Source: CAYTOJ01 sp964439415 (GTDB lineage: Bacteria; Pseudomonadota; Alphaproteobacteria; Rickettsiales; CAZAGG01). Taken from it: DNA of 6,034 bases. Positions 4,996 to 6,034 of this stretch are shown here, piece after piece. Position numbers and translations under genes: made by a program. Each line of letters opens with the position of its first letter. The stretch's first letter is position 1. Under the pieces are notes generated by a model, which saw only the letters and a list, made by a program, of their open reading frames with translations, searched no databases and was not told the origin of the DNA. The stretch lies in assembly GCA_964439415.1 (NCBI GenBank), contig CAYTOJ010000113.1, positions 1-6,034 on the forward strand, in the 5' to 3' direction.

Positions 4996-5925
4996 ATGGT
5001 GGATGAATTATGGTCGCCTTTACCGGAAGAAAGTGAGCATAGCAAATGTCAAAGAGCTGTTAGTGAAAATTATAATAATAAACTTATAGATTTTGAAACC
5101 TATAAAAGACAGCTTGATGAGTGCCCTCCTCCTCCGCCATTTCTTCATGCATATGTAGCTGAGCACAAAGAATTCTTCGAGCTTACACAAAATGAGTTAG
5201 ATCTAACCATTGGATTGGATGGTTTAGATCATGCTATTGATATAAACCACACTGAGGCCACTACTTCACTACAATATATACGTGATGCTGCGCTTGCATT
5301 GCTTGCGGTTAAACTTGGTGTGCATGATGCGCAGGAACTGGATAAATTCCCGCAGCTTAAAGCATTAGCTGAGACGGAAGCTGTAGCAGCAGCCAGTGGT
5401 GCTTCCGGAATTGCATCCGAAGTTTCCACGCCACCCGGTGGTAACATAATGAAGTGGATAGGCAAATTCGATATAGCCTTCGGAGCTTTGCAGTATGAAT
5501 ATATATTCAGCGGGATGAATCAGGAGCAGAGAGCCGCCGCAGCTAATGATATAATCTCCCGGCTTGATGGAAGTCTTTATATTGAGCCGACAAAAAAACT
5601 GCTTGATGAACTGGTTAATATTGATAACCCGCAGCATCCCAAACCCCTTCTGGCAGCATCGGACAAAATAATATTATCCGAGTTTGGGCTTACTAAGGAG
5701 TTCTTCGCACAAAGCGTATCCTATGTTCTGGAGGATTTCGCTAACCGCAGAACCCAAGCTTTAAGCGTACAAATGCAAAATAATCTGGTTTTGCAGGATG
5801 GCAAGAATTCCATATATGGCAACCGTAGTTATGGAAGCTTTTTGCTGGATGTAGTAAATGGTGTGCTTGATAACATCCCACTGCCGCCAAAACAGAAAAC
5901 GCAGGACTTAGTGCAGGCTTTGTAG
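4996..5925 (+). CDS. Uncharacterised acidic protein, about 309 residues
   Basis: I do not recognise this protein. It is soluble-looking, with no signal peptide or membrane segment, and appears acidic. The N-terminal part has a polyproline stretch (CPPPPPF, 43-49) and the only two cysteines (Cys18, Cys43). A largely helical region follows (about 55-145, including SLQYIRDAALALLAVKLG and the Ala-rich AETEAVAAASGASGIASE), then a Pro-Gly turn (STPPGGN) and a second helical half (about 152-295) rich in Asn and Gln toward the end. It has no catalytic motif I can name. The start at 4996 is chosen for the GGAAG just before it; an ATG at 4984 adds four residues. The 5' end looks more AT-rich than rsh and bioC, which may mean recent acquisition or weak constraint. 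It probably has its own promoter (TATAAT at 4946). A secreted effector, structural protein or lineage-specific protein are all possible. Confidence 0.8.
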   Translation: MVDELWSPLPEESEHSKCQRAVSENYNNKLIDFETYKRQLDECPPPPPFLHAYVAEHKEFFELTQNELDLTIGLDGLDHAIDINHTEATTSLQYIRDAALALLAVKLGVHDAQELDKFPQLKALAETEAVAAASGASGIASEVSTPPGGNIMKWIGKFDIAFGALQYEYIFSGMNQEQRAAAANDIISRLDGSLYIEPTKKLLDELVNIDNPQHPKPLLAASDKIILSEFGLTKEFFAQSVSYVLEDFANRRTQALSVQMQNNLVLQDGKNSIYGNRSYGSFLLDVVNGVLDNIPLPPKQKTQDLVQAL

Positions 5926-6034
5926 AGTTACAGGAAGCTGGAACCGCTATTTCCAGTGGGTTGCTTTAACTAAAAGGCAAGGTATATCAACTATGTTTTG
6001 AAGTTGTATAATTATGTTGAATTTTAGCATTAGC
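5926..6034 (+). other. Downstream intergenic tail with one weak inverted repeat
   Basis: CTGGAA (5938-5943) and TTCCAG (5951-5956) form a six-bp stem around a seven-base loop after the stop of the last gene, but no T-run follows, so it is at best a weak terminator. A TATAAT at 6007-6012 without a clear -35 box might belong to a gene beyond the window edge. Confidence 0.3.

Noticed and set aside
6014..6034. Possible plus-strand gene start (MLNFSIS) at the right edge
   Set aside because: Seven codons only, no ribosome site, and the TATAAT at 6007-6012 is too close to serve it.

Overview
The window looks chromosomal and most likely comes from an alphaproteobacterium, possibly a Rickettsiales- or Holosporales-like or related environmental lineage. 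The placement rests on the alphaproteobacterial look of the Rsh protein, with its LDIYAPLAERIGM and GREKSPYSIW segments, and on two small DUF1640-like coiled-coil membrane proteins. It is inference from remembered family features, not a database match.

Layout. The left part (58-1415) is a minus-strand cluster read from right to left: two tandem DUF1640-like genes (1188-1415, then 882-1172) followed by purQ (58-840). A good sigma70-type promoter (TTGTGA-N17-TATAAT) lies just before the first gene. The right part is plus-strand: a long bifunctional (p)ppGpp synthetase/hydrolase gene, rsh (1941-4097), an overlapping bioC-type methyltransferase gene (about 4078-4887), and, after a gap with its own likely promoter, an unrecognised acidic 309-residue protein (4996-5925).

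Between the divergent clusters is a 525-bp intergenic region (1416-1940), the most unusual part of the window. It has a promoter at each end (minus-strand 1437-1465, plus-strand 1888-1917). Between them lie four hairpin-forming inverted repeats in a row (1539-1562, 1601-1629, 1647-1676, 1679-1737) and a nested multi-stem palindrome (1738-1806), bracketed by a diverged direct repeat (1474-1504 and 1855-1887). The 31-nt loop of the largest hairpin also carries 8-10-nt complements of segments upstream of it. It could be a palindromic mobile element, a structured RNA, or both; I see no protein gene in it.

How the genes relate. PurQ supplies ammonia for the FGAM step of purine synthesis, Rsh makes and destroys (p)ppGpp from purine nucleotides, and BioC primes biotin synthesis from malonyl-ACP. 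The shared theme is growth and nucleotide metabolism, but there is no sign of one dedicated pathway. I found no phage genes, transposase, CRISPR array, rRNA or tRNA, and no strong case for a new multi-gene system; the structured intergenic region and the unknown 309-residue protein are the real open questions.
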